Of a stretch of 64,000 nt of DNA, positions 1 to 12,514 are shown one piece after another. The notes beneath the pieces were generated by a model. That model did no database searches. It was not told where the DNA came from and saw only the letters and a program-made list of their open reading frames with translations. A program made the translations under genes and the position numbers. Numbering within the stretch: the stretch's first letter is position 1; each line of letters starts with the position of its first letter. The DNA lies in the NCBI GenBank assembly GCA_903813345.2, contig CAIIXF020000010.1:32518425-32582424 (forward strand). Direction: 5' to 3'. This DNA is from Owenia fusiformis (lineage: Eukaryota; Annelida; Polychaeta; Sabellida; Oweniidae).

Positions 1-2425
1 TAGCTATATCTAATATTGTTCAATATTTATATCAACTTTGAGATATTCTTTATACTTCCTTCTAGACACATAATTCAAGAAATATTTCATCCGAGTTTAG
101 ATTCAGATAAGAAAATTCTTTTATAGCTTCAAGAAATGATGACATTTTCAATTAATCACCAATAGAATTAAACAAACATAAATAAATCGAGTAACCTTTC
201 ATAATGGATTGGATTATGAATCGTCCAAATTGCCATTTTAATTACAATTAGAATCAATAATCATATATAAAAATGTCATCATATTTCTCTAATTTTTTAT
301 CACTTTTAAACAGATATGTTTAAGCAAATGATTAATACCGTAATTAGATACGATTGCGAGCTCACCTAATTTTATTGATAACAAAACAAATATCTATTTA
401 TTACAGAGTCTCTCAGTCATTACAATGCTTCTATCTATATGCATCTATTAACGAATTGATAAATTGTTCTATTATAACTTTTGACTTTAATTCATGGTGT
501 TTTAATTTTTGATTTTCATTGTTCGTTGACTTTATCTAGATCTAATATCAAAAGCATTTAATTGCAATTTGCCCAAATTTCAAATTGTTTTTAGAAAAAT
601 TTCAATCATTACAGAAAACAAAGCCATTTGACAAACAGCTTTCAAGTTAATGAAATAAAGATTTTCTGTAATAACTTGATATGGGAATTTCTCTGATAAT
701 AGTGATTTGAATTTTAAAATTTATTTAATTACTGTTGAACAGTAATTACTATGTTACCTTAAACAAGGAACATCAAGAAATACTGAGAATCTAAAATAAC
801 ATTTTGATTAAAATTGAAATATTTTCTCTCATTTGATTATGTTCTATGAGGACCGGTTTTTGTACAACAGGTTTTTATTGAGTTATATTTTTACCACCTT
901 TTGATATCTTGGTTTATATTGTATTTTTTTATTATTTTGATTAGTATATTTCATACAAAAGCCATAAATTATTTTTCATTTAATACCCCGGGGAATTATA
1001 AGAGTCAACATTGAACACCTTGCAAATCGAATGCTTTCAAAAGAAACAATTATTAGCTTATGATATAGTATGACAGACTATCAGATCCACTTATGGTTGT
1101 ATTGGTGAAACCCCACGGGACGAGCGACAAATTATATTAAGTTATAATCAAATGGAATATGGGTAGATAACTTGGCCCATTGGGAGGGGGACCTATAAAC
1201 TCAAGTCAATTCAAAATATACATGATATCTTTCTTAATTATAACATGCATGTTAAAATGTAATCTCCTTTGCAAAACATTTCATCGGTCTGGTATTTATG
1301 AGTATTTACAAGTATTTTCCCGGAGATGTTCTCCAGACTAGAGATGTTTTATTAAAATACCAAATTAGGAAAATTTATAAGAATTTGTTTGATAAGTATT
1401 AATTAATAAGGACAGCATGACATTACAAAATTCAGAAACATATTTAATTGGTTCATTTTTGCTTGCTGCTAAAATTGTTAATTAAGAAACGAGTTGTTTC
1501 TAATAAAAAACAAATTACATCACAGAACCAAATATCAGAAGTTCTGATTTGATGCTTAGTTAAATTAGAATAATCATCTTTAACCTCTTATATATTAAAT
1601 GAATAGACTTAAACTAAATTATTGTTCAGAATTATTACCAATTTATAACAGTTTCTTACAATTAAAGATAGATGCTTGAACACTGGAGGTGGATTCCCAG
1701 GCACTCCAGTCATAAATATAAATGTATTATTAACTTGCTATTTTTGTACAAAGGCACTTGGGAAAATCACTCCTTTGAATTGCAAGCTATTGACATCATG
1801 CCGACTTGTTAACTATTTATAAATATGTGAATTGAAAAAGAGAAGTCAAGAAAGAACCTTTTCTTTGGCAGTATTTGTAAAAAATGATATGATTAAACAA
1901 ACATTTATCGAAACAGAACATATTATTGATTACTAAAATCAAATTAAATGTTACGTTTTAATTGATTCAATGATATGTAAGAGCCCTAACAAAAATGATA
2001 AATGAGGATTGCAGTTTTGAAATATTCTCTCATTTGTTCAATAATTTAAAAATGCATATAGGGAGAATATGACTGATTACCATTACCATACTCAAAAATT
2101 AATAACCATGCTTAAAAGATGTAAAATGTTTATTTGAAAGAGTATGTCTTTTTTTTAATTTTCTTTTACAGTGTATTTTTCAGAATGGTAGTTAAGGAAA
2201 TATCTTCCAATGTTAAGAATTATATGGGGGTCACCCATTGCTTTAAAACGTGAAAATGAGTAGAAAATATTGGAAATATGGTCAATAATACAAAAATGCA
2301 AAAAAATGTGGACTTAATTATGACAAAAGAGAGAAAGTTTATGGAAAGGGCAAGATTTAAGTGTCATTTTTTGCAGGTACAATTAACATCCTTAGAAACA
2401 AGACAACCAATGAAAAAAGGTCAAC

Positions 2426-2589
2426 AGTCATATTTCCAAACATGGAATAAACTAAAATTAAGTGAAATATACGAGGAATTGAGTAAACAGACATGTAGAC
2501 AACACTTTATATTGTATAAAAATATCAAAAAATCAGTATGTTTATTCAAATTTTTAAGAGAAATCTTAGGAAATCAAAAAGCAGATGTC
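2426..2589 (-). repeat. CGTCTGC element, reverse, nearly full length
   Basis: GTCATATTTCC start and GCAGATG end, with the middle blocks GTAAACAGACATGTAG and TTTATTCAAATTTTTAAGAG. It accounts for the second half of the open frame at 2278-2655. Confidence 0.6.
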
Positions 2590-2914
2590 TGTTTTATTCA
2601 GGATGAGCACTTGATGCCAATTTCTACTTTATCTCATCGTATCCCATATATTTGAGCTCCAAATCTTAATGCTGTCTTTAATATCTCTGATATCTGGCTT
2701 TACATTAGCTCCCCACTTCACTTTGGCTAAATATAAAATAAAGAGCAAGTCAATTGCGTTTTTATCTGCATCTGATCACTCTCAGCGCATCGCAAATCTT
2801 GTATATTTAAGTATATCACATTATTCTTTAGGATGGCCACTCGAGGTAGATCTAAATATAAAGGAGATGTGGCATCCTTATCGCTCGAATGCGTGCTTCC
2901 ATTTTCACCCCGTC

Positions 2915-3068
2915 CTTGCTCAATTCTCTAAATTTCTCTTCAAAATTTGAATGAAATGTTTAATTTTTTGAGATTCCTATACAATTTTGAGTATGCACTA
3001 AATGCCGGTTGAGTCCATTTCTCAATTTTTCCTCTTCTTTGTACTCTATTTTTAAATTTAAAATATGA
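2915..3068 (+). repeat. CGTCTGC element, forward, tip lost
   Basis: TTCAAAATTTGAATGAAATG, TATACAATTTTGAGTATG and AAAATATGACG are kept; the CCGTCTGC tip is absent. Confidence 0.55.
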
Positions 3069-3565
3069 CGTCTTGAGAGTTTTAGATAGGATGCCCCCAT
3101 TATAATCATCTTGTTAGATTGATATCATAACAGCATGTTCTAGAAGCATCAAAAAGTAAATTTATTGGCCATTAAATTGAATGGATAGATTATCTACATT
3201 AGAGCTCTCAAGGTTCAACTAATCTCTACTTCTTTGAGAGGAGATAGTTCTAGATTTAAGATTAATGAAGTTTACTGGGATTAAAAATTGCCACTTGGCT
3301 TTCAGTTTTCAACTGGTTTATGTGTAGATTTCCTGTTTAGACTTTGAATGGAGACTTTAATTTAATTGAATTTCTGTGCTATTCATATCCTCAATTCCAT
3401 GCCTGTTAAGATAATTTCACTCGTATTCCTCATATTATCATGTCATTTCATCTTCTAAAAAACATAACCATGCTCTGCTATCTGAGCATCAGTTTTTCAA
3501 GAATATTCTCAAATATCAAAAAAATAAAATTAAGATAAATATTAGGGAAAAAGAAGAAATTTTGA

Positions 3566-4404
3566 TTAAAGGCCCCATCTAAAGTTTAAACCACTTTGGC
3601 TTATATTGTAGTCTTACCCAATGTTATCAAAGTGTGATATGTGAAACTTTTTTTTTTAATTTCAAAATGTGGTTTTTGATAGACTTTTTGTTCCAAAATT
3701 TGTGAATTTATTTAAAACCAACTTTTAGAGGTCACTCATATCTTCTAATTAGCCACAATTCATACCAATGCATAGCATTCATCCTCCCATGTTTTTTGCC
3801 GAAAATTTTTTAAAAATCGGTTCATAAATAAGCGAGAAATGAACTTATCAGTGCATGAAAATGGTTCTGAGAAAAATGCATTTCAAAATTTTAGTTCTCA
3901 TAGAAACCAATGGTACAATGATATCTAAAACATAATTTATTTTTCCTTTTAACCTGGTAAGACAATCAACATTGGTTTTTATGAAAGTCTAACATATTTA
4001 GAAAAGATTGACATCGAAAAAAAAATTTCAATTTTTTTCAAAAACTTTTTGGTACCTTAGTGACATCACTAATGTTTCAAAATATTTTTGATATGTTAAA
4101 ACATTGAAGTGGCCCATTAAATATGGCATTTTATTATTGAAATAGTGTGTCCTTTGTTCAACCTTTGCATTGGTGTTAAAAAGATAATCTTTTTTGAAAT
4201 GGATTAAGAAATATTTGATGATTAAGAAATTTCAACTTTTTATGAAAAATGGCGGGAAATTTGAATATTTGAGAAATGAAATGCTCACAACTTTTTTTTC
4301 CAAATTATTTTTTGTTCAAAAATCTCTAAAATCACTTTTTAAGTCCTGACAAATAGTAAATGAATGATAAAAAAATATTTTCAAACTTTAGACGGGGACT
4401 TTAA
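3566..4404. mobile_element. TTAA-flanked terminal-inverted-repeat element, about 0.84 kb, non-autonomous
   Basis: The left end TTAA then AGGCCCCATCTAAAGTTT mirrors the right end AAACTTTAGACGGGGACT then TTAA, 16 of 18 bases matching. Target duplication of exactly TTAA is the hallmark of piggyBac-superfamily transposition. The interior is AT-rich with several poly-T/poly-A runs and no coding frame, so it would need a transposase from elsewhere. Confidence 0.65.
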
Positions 4405-5340
4405 ACATCATGAAATAAAGTTCTATTTAGATGTCAGAAAATGTACCCACAATCTCAATGACATTGTTTACAAAGGCACAATTCTTGGAGTTTTTCTATT
4501 GTCTTTAAATGTTCTGTAGAAAATAAACTTTGGCATATTTCATGCAAAGTGGCAGTTTTATGACCTGTACTTTGAATGATTTTTATTTTTTCATCAAAGA
4601 TTACTAAAAAAGGATTATGCAAATATCGCTCATTATTATTTATTACGGGATTAAAATTTATATGTGGGTATAATTTATTTATAAGTTTCAAGAATGAAGT
4701 TTTTTGTAAAATTTATCACATCTAAGTTAATTAGATTTCCAGGAAAATGAGTCACAATGATGCAACATTAAAAAACAAAGTTCCTCAAACCCCTTCAAAC
4801 CATAGCAAAGATACATGTTATCAAAACAAAAGTACATAACACATCTCCTCTCATCCAGAAAGCTACAGAAATCTCTAGTAATTAAACTGCATATGAAGCT
4901 CTCTTTGGAAAGGCAAAACAAAAATATTGAGTATTGAATATATTGTCACATATTTAGAAATTGTCATTTCAAGAAGGGGCTAAGAGTCCCAGTCAGCTCA
5001 ATGTCACAAAGTGGTGAATTTACAAGTTTTAATAGGCCATAGGGTTGAAACACGATCTTTCCCCAATCAGATCTTATTCTTGAGAATAACAGAACATAAA
5101 AGATCTCTGCTTCTTATATTTCTATACTTTCGCAACATTTCTGATTTGCAAGCTAAATTTCACAAGATTCTCATCAATCCCATGTTTTATTACAATTAGT
5201 ATTTTGTTACTGTGATCTGATTGGTCGATAGTGATCATATGATCAATACAGGGTATCATGGGAGGAGTGATTAGTGAGTAAATTGCCACAGTCTTAGACA
5301 GAAAAATCTCATGCTGAAAATACTAATTAATCGATGAATA

Positions 5341-5487
5341 TTTCACAATTTTCTCTTCAATCTTTCACAAATTTAAACAATAATTTTCATTTCTGTAAAA
5401 TATAAAGTGTACCCTTCATATCTATCAACTTAACTCTTGCAAAATTTCTCTCTTTTTCACAATATTTCATGTTTGAAATCATGTCCT
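5341..5487 (+). repeat. CGTCTGC element, forward, heavily decayed
   Basis: TAACTCTTGCAAAATTTCTC and TTCATGTTTGAAATCATGTCC match the right half; the left half is barely recognisable. Confidence 0.35.
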
Positions 5488-6844
5488 AGTGGTTTTTTAT
5501 TCGTGGGAATGACAGGGATATGTTCACACCAGGCCTCTCTATTGCCTCAATATGTTTTATTTAAGAAACTAAATCTCGGCCACATCATGATTGAATTATG
5601 ATAGAACTTTGAAACCTGGTATATTGAACAAAAACATTAATCAGATTCAAATGTAACGCTAACAGCTTCTTTTTTCAACACGTCACATTTGTCAGTAATT
5701 TTTCATCCATTCTTGCACCATCAATTTAAATTTAAGAAATGCATTATATTTAGAGAAATGTCTGAAATGTTTTTGTTGATTTCGATCATTCGCTGTTGAT
5801 TTTCATTATTAAAAAGAAAAAGAAATACAACTTCTGTAGCGTTATATGAAGTACAATAATGCTTTAAGGTAAGATATGGAGAATAAATCACTCGGCTTGA
5901 ATACTTATAAATGCCTGTACACATGTCCAGAAATGATCATTCTGACCCCGCCTTAATTCATAAAAAATTGGAAAGTTAAGGAAAAAAGGAAAACCTCCGA
6001 GAATGTTTTCAATCTGAGAAAAGCAATAGTAGATGAAACGACTTCTTGGAATCAAAAACTAACGAGAAAATCTTTTTAATCAGTTAATACGGAAAAATAT
6101 ACAGCATTAAGAAATATAATATTTCAACTCGTCATTATTCTATCATTAAGACATATATGAAATCATTAGCAAAATAAAACCAGTTGCATATCATATCTCT
6201 TTCTCTAATGTTAATAGAATTAATATAAAAATGGAATTTTATTGTTTTAATATAACTTAGAGGTTAAGAAATAATAATAGCTGGAAAAAAGTGAATACTC
6301 AAAATGTATTTTACCGAATAACTAGTATTTTTTTAGTTCAAAAAATATGATTTTGATGCATTTTTATATAAATTGTAGAAGATCATCGAAACCATATTGA
6401 TGTGATTCTCCCGATTGGCCATTAAGTACTATCAATTTAATAGAACAAAACCCTCAGGGGATAGACGTCTCTTTTCATTAATAGTAATAATCGAATGTGG
6501 ACATTTTCATTAGGCCCCAACGAACCTAAAAACAATAGATGTTATAATAATTTGATAGAAAAATACACCATTGGGAATGGATTAATTTGATAGAGAGAGA
6601 TATTTCGGTACATTTTCACTATTAATCAGCATTTCATTTTTATTTAGAGAAATGTACTATTGGCATCATTTGGAATATATATGCAAATTTTGTGCATAAT
6701 TTGGATTATGTAGTTTTCGTGACATTTCATCATAAAAATGAGATTTCTATGAAACTAATTCAACAACAAGTGTGTGATGATTAGATTTTTTATTGTTCCT
6801 GATAATATCACCATGGGATAAAATGTAAATGTTTTTTTAGAGCA

Positions 6845-6992
6845 TAAAACAGATAAAAACGAAAGAATTAGCAAGAAATTATATACCTAAATGTGACATT
6901 CATATTCTAAAGTACATAAAACCAAAAGAAAATCTAACACTTTCTTCAAATTTTAGAGAGAAATTCCAAGAAATAAGCATATTGAGCAGACG
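6845..6992 (-). repeat. CGTCTGC element, reverse, one end lost
   Basis: GAATTAGCAAGAAAT, CTTCAAATTTTAGAGAGAAA and ATATTGAGCAGACG are present; the GGTCAT end is missing. Confidence 0.6.
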
Positions 6993-7786
6993 TCATTCAG
7001 TGATCAAGATTTCATCAAAAGTGATGATTTGCTTTGTCACACATTCTAAGCTCCTTTGTCTATATAACATTAAGATTTAAACAAATTGCTAGTAGATTCG
7101 CTTCCAATCTCAATGTCTTTGATACCCAAGCCGCCATATATCTAGATTTTACGGAGCATATTAATCCCAGATAGCCATTAAAGTTGAAATACTGTTTCCA
7201 AGAAATCCCCCATCAAAAAAATATTCGTCCTCGAACTTACACATTTTTAGTCATAACACATCAAATTGATTTTATTTCATGAATCTAATTTACTAATAGA
7301 CCAGGACTTGATTGTCACCCATATTTCTCATTTTCTTGCTTGATTGCGATACAGAGAATATGTCAGTTGATCTGGTTATTTATTCGCAAGGGGTGACTAT
7401 ATATGTGGGGTTTAGACTCATTGTTCTACTTGGATGTAGAGATTAAAGCTGAGGTTGGATATAACCTCGGTAAGATTATAAAAAAAATTATTACCGTCTT
7501 AATTATTATCTTCTTAAGGGTTTTGATGAGGATTATATTTGATTTACTATATACTAATTCTCATATTCTAGATTTTGGAAAGCATAAATTAACATACATC
7601 CACATGTTTAAGAATTATCGTAAATCTAGATCTGAGGATTTTGATGACGTAAATTGATATTTTTTCTGTTATAAGATTGACTGGCTGACATTAATTCATT
7701 TTTATAATGTGAGGGCATGCGTTTTGATAATGGTTATGTTTTAGCAAACTGCACCTGCCCCATTTTGGCTTTCCATGGCTTAATAT

Positions 7787-7952
7787 CCGTCTGCTTGTGC
7801 TTATTTCACTCAATTTCTCTCTAAAATTTGAATAAAGTGTTTCATATTTTTGCATTTTTATATTCTTTAGAGTGTCTGCTTCATGGCTATATACTTTATT
7901 CCATGCTAATTCCTCAATTTCTCTCAGTATTTCATGTTTTAAGACATGACCT
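7787..7952 (+). repeat. CGTCTGC element, forward, full length
   Basis: CCGTCTGCTTGTGCTTATTT to AAGACATGACC, with TCTCTAAAATTTGAATAAAG intact. Confidence 0.85.
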
Positions 7953-8051
7953 TAAGGATGTTCCATTCAATGGATGGCATGCAACTTCTTCATTTCTTTC
8001 AGTTTAAGATTGTCACATAACATTGTTCATTAATAATACCCAAGAAAAATG

Positions 8052-8176
8052 TGTCACAATTGTCACATTTTAAACATTAATAAGTTAAAATATAGTAGAA
8101 TCAGCAAGGAATAAATTGAATATGCATTTAGATTTCACTCTTAATTACACAAAAATCCAAGAAGATCAGAGGATGT
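8052..8176 (-). repeat. CGTCTGC element, reverse, tip lost
   Basis: GTCACATTTTAAACATT and GAATCAGCAAGGAATAAA are kept. Similarity ends after AAATCCAAGAAGATCAGA, before the GCAGACGG tip. Confidence 0.45.
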
Positions 8177-8436
8177 TATCTCTTAAAATAAGACAAGTGG
8201 GAAAATCACCTCAGTTGCTGTCATTTGATGCATTAGTCTTCTGTACACCCCTATTAATGTGTATTAATGAAACAACTTTTCTTATATATGATTTATGGTT
8301 GCGTTTTTGTGGGGGTGACTACAGGGTTCTGTCTCCCACTTTCCCATTCTGTAATACCCAAAGAGAGCAAGGGGTGACTCGATGAAACTTGATGGTGGCA
8401 CAAGTTCTTAAAACATTCTGGATCACTGATCTTAAA

Positions 8437-8506
8437 TTAAAGGCTCTATGTATAGTTTGAAAAAGACTATAAACAAACTGGGTAAATTGTTACATGGGGC
8501 CTTTAA
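8437..8506. mobile_element. Miniature TTAA-flanked inverted-repeat element (70 bp)
   Basis: TTAA then AGGCTCTATGTA on the left mirrors TACATGGGGCCT then TTAA on the right, with two mismatches. The ends resemble those of the 0.84-kb element at 3566 (AGGCCCCAT), suggesting a shared transposase. The interior is under 40 bp. Confidence 0.5.
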
Positions 8507-8845
8507 TGACTGATCAATGACCTCTAGAAATAAAAATATTGTTTTTGAATTTCCTCACCAATGGTCTATATCCCTTTAACCACATGACATAACATTGTTT
8601 AACCACATTGGTTAAAATTTGGTCGAGATAAGTGTTTTTTGAGGTTTAATCCCAATTGATGGAAGAAACAGAAAAACTTAGCATCAAATTTATCTTGCTC
8701 CAGTTTTTATGAATTAATGATATATTGGACTAACTTTAATGATGATTTAATGGTTTACCAGAAATATTTAGTAAGGCAAAGGCCAAAAATGAAATACCAC
8801 AATGTCTTCTGGTGTTTCAAAATGTCACTTTTGGCCTGATTAATC

Positions 8846-8992
8846 CCTTTAATTTCTCTCTAAAATTTGAATAAAGTGTTTGATTTTCTTGCATTTTTGT
8901 ATAATTTAGAGTGTTCGCTTTATCTGGGTTCTCTCATTTTCTTGCTCATTCCTCTCTTATGTATTTTATTTTGCATTTTAAAACATCACCAC
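8846..8992 (+). repeat. CGTCTGC element, forward, tip lost
   Basis: It begins at AATTTCTCTCTAAAATTTGA and ends CATTTTAAAACATCACC. Confidence 0.75.
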
Positions 8993-9348
8993 CATGACAT
9001 TGGGAAAGTAGTTCATTAACTGTCAGCTCTGAATCTTGCCAGGCACATTTATCATTGAAATAATCTAAGTCAGATAAACTGAATAAGACACTCAGCTCAT
9101 CCGGAGTTTTTCATCTCAAACTGGGAGATACGGAGTAATCTTGGACAAATATGCAGTGTCAGTGGACCCAAGCTGGGAAGGGGTCAGAAAGTCCTATTAA
9201 GAGATCTAAATGCCACAGAATTTGTCTATAAAACTGTGAAATAAATGCTCTCCAAAGCAAGCAGATTCTCAAGTTGGAATTTCTTGTCTTTTCGACCTAC
9301 CATGAAGATGTCAGAAAATTAGTGCAACCGTGTATCAATTCATACGGT

Positions 9349-9513
9349 GGTCACTTTTTGAAATGTCAAATAGAGTGGAAAATGGTAGAATTAGCAAGGA
9401 ATAAAGTAAACAGGCATGTAGTCAATACTCTAAATTGTATAGAAATGAAAGAAAACCAGAGCCTTTATTCAAATTTTGCAGAGAAATGATTAGAATTAAC
9501 CCAAAGCAGACGG
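9349..9513 (-). repeat. CGTCTGC element, reverse, full length
   Basis: GGTCACTTTTTGAAATG to AACCCAAAGCAGACGG. It shares the unusual AATTAACCCAAAGCAGACG tip with 38010-38031. It explains the open frame at 9274-9489. Confidence 0.85.
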
Positions 9514-9595
9514 ATATTTTATCCAAAGTTGACCCCCTAAAGATGGATATGATAGTCATATTGAGAGTAATAATTCAAGAAAGAATCTGACAACT

Positions 9596-9722
9596 GTCAT
9601 ATTTTAAATTGCAAATAAATTGTCAAAGAGTAGAATTCATAAACAAAGATTTGGTACACATTCTAAATCATATAAAAATGCAAGAAAATCAGGCGCTTTA
9701 TTCAAATATTACATGGAAGTTT
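9596..9722 (-). repeat. CGTCTGC element, reverse, truncated
   Basis: It starts GTCATATTTTAAATTGC and ends after CTTTATTCAAATATTACATG. It is about 80 bp from the preceding copy, in the same orientation. Confidence 0.6.
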
Positions 9723-10930
9723 TGCACAATAGCATGCCATGTCACGGTGACATTACTTTCACATATGTTCTTGGTTGATTTGCGAATTGACTCAATTGAA
9801 CAAGAAGACTTCTTAGCTAATTGTCATAATTTGTATAATATATTAAATTATCATTAATTTATTGCTTAATTAGCTTTTTATAGATTTTTATTAAATGGCA
9901 ATCGTTATTGTAAAGTTTGCCTGCTGTGTCCTGCAGTTTGGTGCAGGTCTCCTGCTGTTCATAACAATCTGTATTTTTGTTCCAGTATCAAGCAGTTTCT
10001 TTCAGTAATTTTCAAGCAAATTTTATTTGAATTCTACCCTGTTATTTCTCTTTCAACCTGGCTTGGAATGTGTTTTTGTTTAATCTTTTTCATTTTCAAA
10101 CGTATGTGGTTTAGGCCCAGTGAGATGCAACACTATTGCAATTGAGAAATATTGTTACTTTAAATCTTCATTACCTAGAGTGACAAATTTTGTCATCACA
10201 AAATCATTGACCCCAAGACATGCAATGACAAAATAATCTGGCACAGTGTTTTTAACTAGAAATACTCAAACTTTGATAATTTGAAATATACAAATTATTT
10301 TTTGAAATGTGTAGAAATGATTATTAGGCAAACATGTATCTAGCACAGTCAAACACTGTCAAATGATAAAAATGCTCTGTTTTCAAACCAATTTTTCAGC
10401 CATGGATACTGATCGAAAAAGTGTCAAACATAAAACATAAATGTAGAAGTGAAAGTAACCAGAAATTGAAAGTGGTTTTCTCGAACGCAATCTTCGATGT
10501 ATCACAAACACGAAATGTAGTTTCATCTGATACTATTTATTTACTTTGAACCAAGCAGCAAATTGGCATAAGAAAAATATCTAAATGAAAATAACACATA
10601 TTTAGTCAGATAACAACATCTGAAATATAAACCGATAGAATCGGGGCTAATTTGCAGAGTCAAATTCTAGCTTTTCATCAAGGTGCATCGAAACCCTTAT
10701 TATATACAAAATCGTGCAATGTGTTTATCATTTTATATTTTTGGAACTAATCGCTATGTTTTGTTGTTACAACCAGAATTGATATTCTTTCATATGGTTT
10801 TGAAGTAAAGTTTACAGTAGAAATGTCATTTTCAGCGATGATGGACCACAGAAGTTTTAAAGAAAGTAGTTTCTGAGCTTTCAATGCTTGTATCATATGA
10901 AGCTAACATTTGAGTGTTGGTCTGCTGCTT

Positions 10931-11098
10931 GCCCATAGCCAGCTTTTACCAAGGGGGAGCTTTTGCCAAGTGGGAGCTTTTCAGACAGTTTTGCTAAAAA
11001 ATCATGCAAAAGGTGCTTAGAGTGGTGAAAAACTGCTTGATTTTGAAACAATTTTTGGCCAGGGGAGGGAGTTTCTGCTCCCCCGGCTACGGGCCTGG
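10931..11098. mobile_element. Short element with GCCCATAGCC / GGCTACGGGC ends
   Basis: The ends GCCCATAGCC and GGCTACGGGCC are inverted repeats of each other (168 bp total). The interior has G-rich stretches and TGAAAACTGCTTGATTTTGA-like sequence that recurs at 49057-49207. It ends about 170 bp before exon A. Confidence 0.5.
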
Positions 11099-11270
11099 TA
11101 TGAGCATATCTTAATAAGATATCAGAATGGGCTCATTTTGAAATATAAATTATTCTCATATCACCTCGAAATAAACAATCAGCAATGAAACAGTAGATAA
11201 ATATGTTCAACCTGACTTATCCAAACGTGTCTGAATATCTTTGTATTTCTTGATTTTTGGTGTTTTTCAG

Positions 11271-11343
11271 TTGTATGAATTATCAGATGATCCCAAAAGA
11301 CGCGAGTTTTTAGACGATCTGTTTTCTTTCATGCAAAAGAGAG
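11271..11343 (+). CDS. ARID3: ARID3/dead ringer exon A: N-terminal part of the ARID domain (first visible coding exon)
   Basis: This exon encodes residues 1-24 of the visible protein, starting LYELSDDPKRREFLDDLFSF and ending MQKR. This is the hallmark first helix and loop of the ARID (AT-rich interaction domain) of the ARID3 subfamily. The acceptor is a pyrimidine-rich TGTTTTTCAG at 11261-11270. The donor AGAG/GTAAGT follows 11343. The exon enters in phase 0 and leaves one base (G) that joins GA of the next exon to give Gly. In ARID3 proteins this segment follows an N-terminal acidic region and a WTYEEQFKQ-like stretch. Neither was found between 1 and 11270, so those exons are presumably upstream of the window. 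ARID3 proteins are nuclear factors that bind AT-rich DNA. Identification rests on near-identity to the family signature and is secure at subfamily level. Confidence 0.96.
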
Positions 11344-11384
11344 GTAAGTGTTTTCAGTAATTCTTTGTTGTTATGACAATGATG

Positions 11385-11600
11385 CAATCAATCAGTCAAC
11401 TGATTAAACAAACAAACAAACAAACAAACAGTTAAACAATCAAGTAATCAATGTTTATTGCAAATGTTTAAAAATGTTTATGTTTATTTAACTCATACTC
11501 TCTTGATCACTCAACCAAACAATCAATCAATCAATCAATATCAAATGTACAATTTTTCCTTGATCAAACAATCAACCAAACTGTCAAACAATCAATCACA
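11385..11600. repeat. AAAC / AATC microsatellite region
   Basis: An uninterrupted CAAA run at about 11405-11430 and an AATC run at about 11518-11539 lie within AAAC/AATC-rich sequence shortly after the exon A donor. Confidence 0.8.
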
Positions 11601-11651
11601 TGAATTTTTATAACCACTACAAAGTCTGTGGTTGTATAAGACTTATACTTG

Positions 11652-11721
11652 TACATTTATCTACCTATAATAAATGGTATCCTCTTTATAGGGGATAACA
11701 CTATTTATAGGTAGATATGTG
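11652..11721. mobile_element. Small foldback element with about 30-bp inverted arms
   Basis: ACATTTATCTACCTATAATA on the left mirrors TATTTATAGGTAGATATGT on the right, and the pairing continues inward through TATCC/GGATA. The whole 70 bp folds into one hairpin. It lies about 300 bp after the exon A donor. No family name is recognised. Confidence 0.5.
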
Positions 11722-12246
11722 AATTATCCAGAAGGTGTCAATGAAAACGCTTAGTTTGTCTCCCAATGTAATGTTATTGGAATACCAATTGTGATATACC
11801 ATTTTAAAGGTTGTTAATATGGCACAATTGGGATGAGTCGATATCAACAACTATATTTACTTGACGGATTTCAAAGGATCAAATGATATTTATCTGGCAT
11901 GGTTTATTTCCATGTAAAATATGGTCCTTATATGATGAAAAATGAACAATTCAGAAATATGATATATTGAACAGCTTAAATATTAATAATACTTCGGAAT
12001 TAGCTTTAGAGTGGAAATCAAGGAATGCTTTGAGACTATTTTCTGTTTTGAGACTATTTGGCAGATTGACGGCAAGGGAGTGTCAATTTTTCATCTGGTT
12101 GATCCCTAGTTGTGACTTTAAACTCAATTACAGCTTAGTAATTTTGATCAGTGAATCATTATAAAGAGAAGGAGTTTATATTAACTCTCTTGGAAAGAGC
12201 TCTCATGAGCTTAATTCTGTAATATTCCTGGAGATAAAATGGACAA

Positions 12247-12405
12247 TGGTCGTGGTTAGAAACGCAAAATTGGTGTTGAAATGAGGGATTAGGAAATAAT
12301 CGGGAAATGGGTTCTGTTAGTTGAGGTTCTAAATTGTATGGAAATTCTAGAAAATCAGAAAATTGCTTTATTTCTAGGCAGGAAAAGGCGTGAAATATGT
12401 GTGAC
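12247..12405 (-). repeat. CGTCTGC element, reverse, heavily decayed
   Basis: GGTTCTAAATTGTATGGAAAT and TAGAAAATCAGAAAA identify it; the outer parts are diverged. Confidence 0.4.
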
Positions 12406-12514
12406 TTAGAAGAATTTTTTTTACGAGTTGTCTATTATTCCGTCTAATTGGAACATCAAACCCGTATTTATTATTCACCGAAATTTCAGGTAGTCTTTGA
12501 TTGGTCAATCTCTA

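Larger units (their letters stand above)
1..11270 (+). other. Intron (or 5' flank) upstream of first visible ARID3 exon
   Basis: No exon was recognised here. The short open frames do not look coding, and those at 2278-2655, 8116-8385, 9274-9489 and 9609-9857 run through CGTCTGC elements. The stretches 1-2425, 4405-5340, 5488-6844 and 9723-10930 hold only AT-rich sequence with no gene I can support. If the ARID3 start lies further upstream, this is all intron. A small unrecognised 5' exon cannot be excluded. Confidence 0.6.

Noticed and set aside
2278-2655. A 125-codon open frame, the longest in the left part.
   Set aside because: Its second half is a CGTCTGC element and the first half is Lys/Asn-rich AT sequence with no domain.
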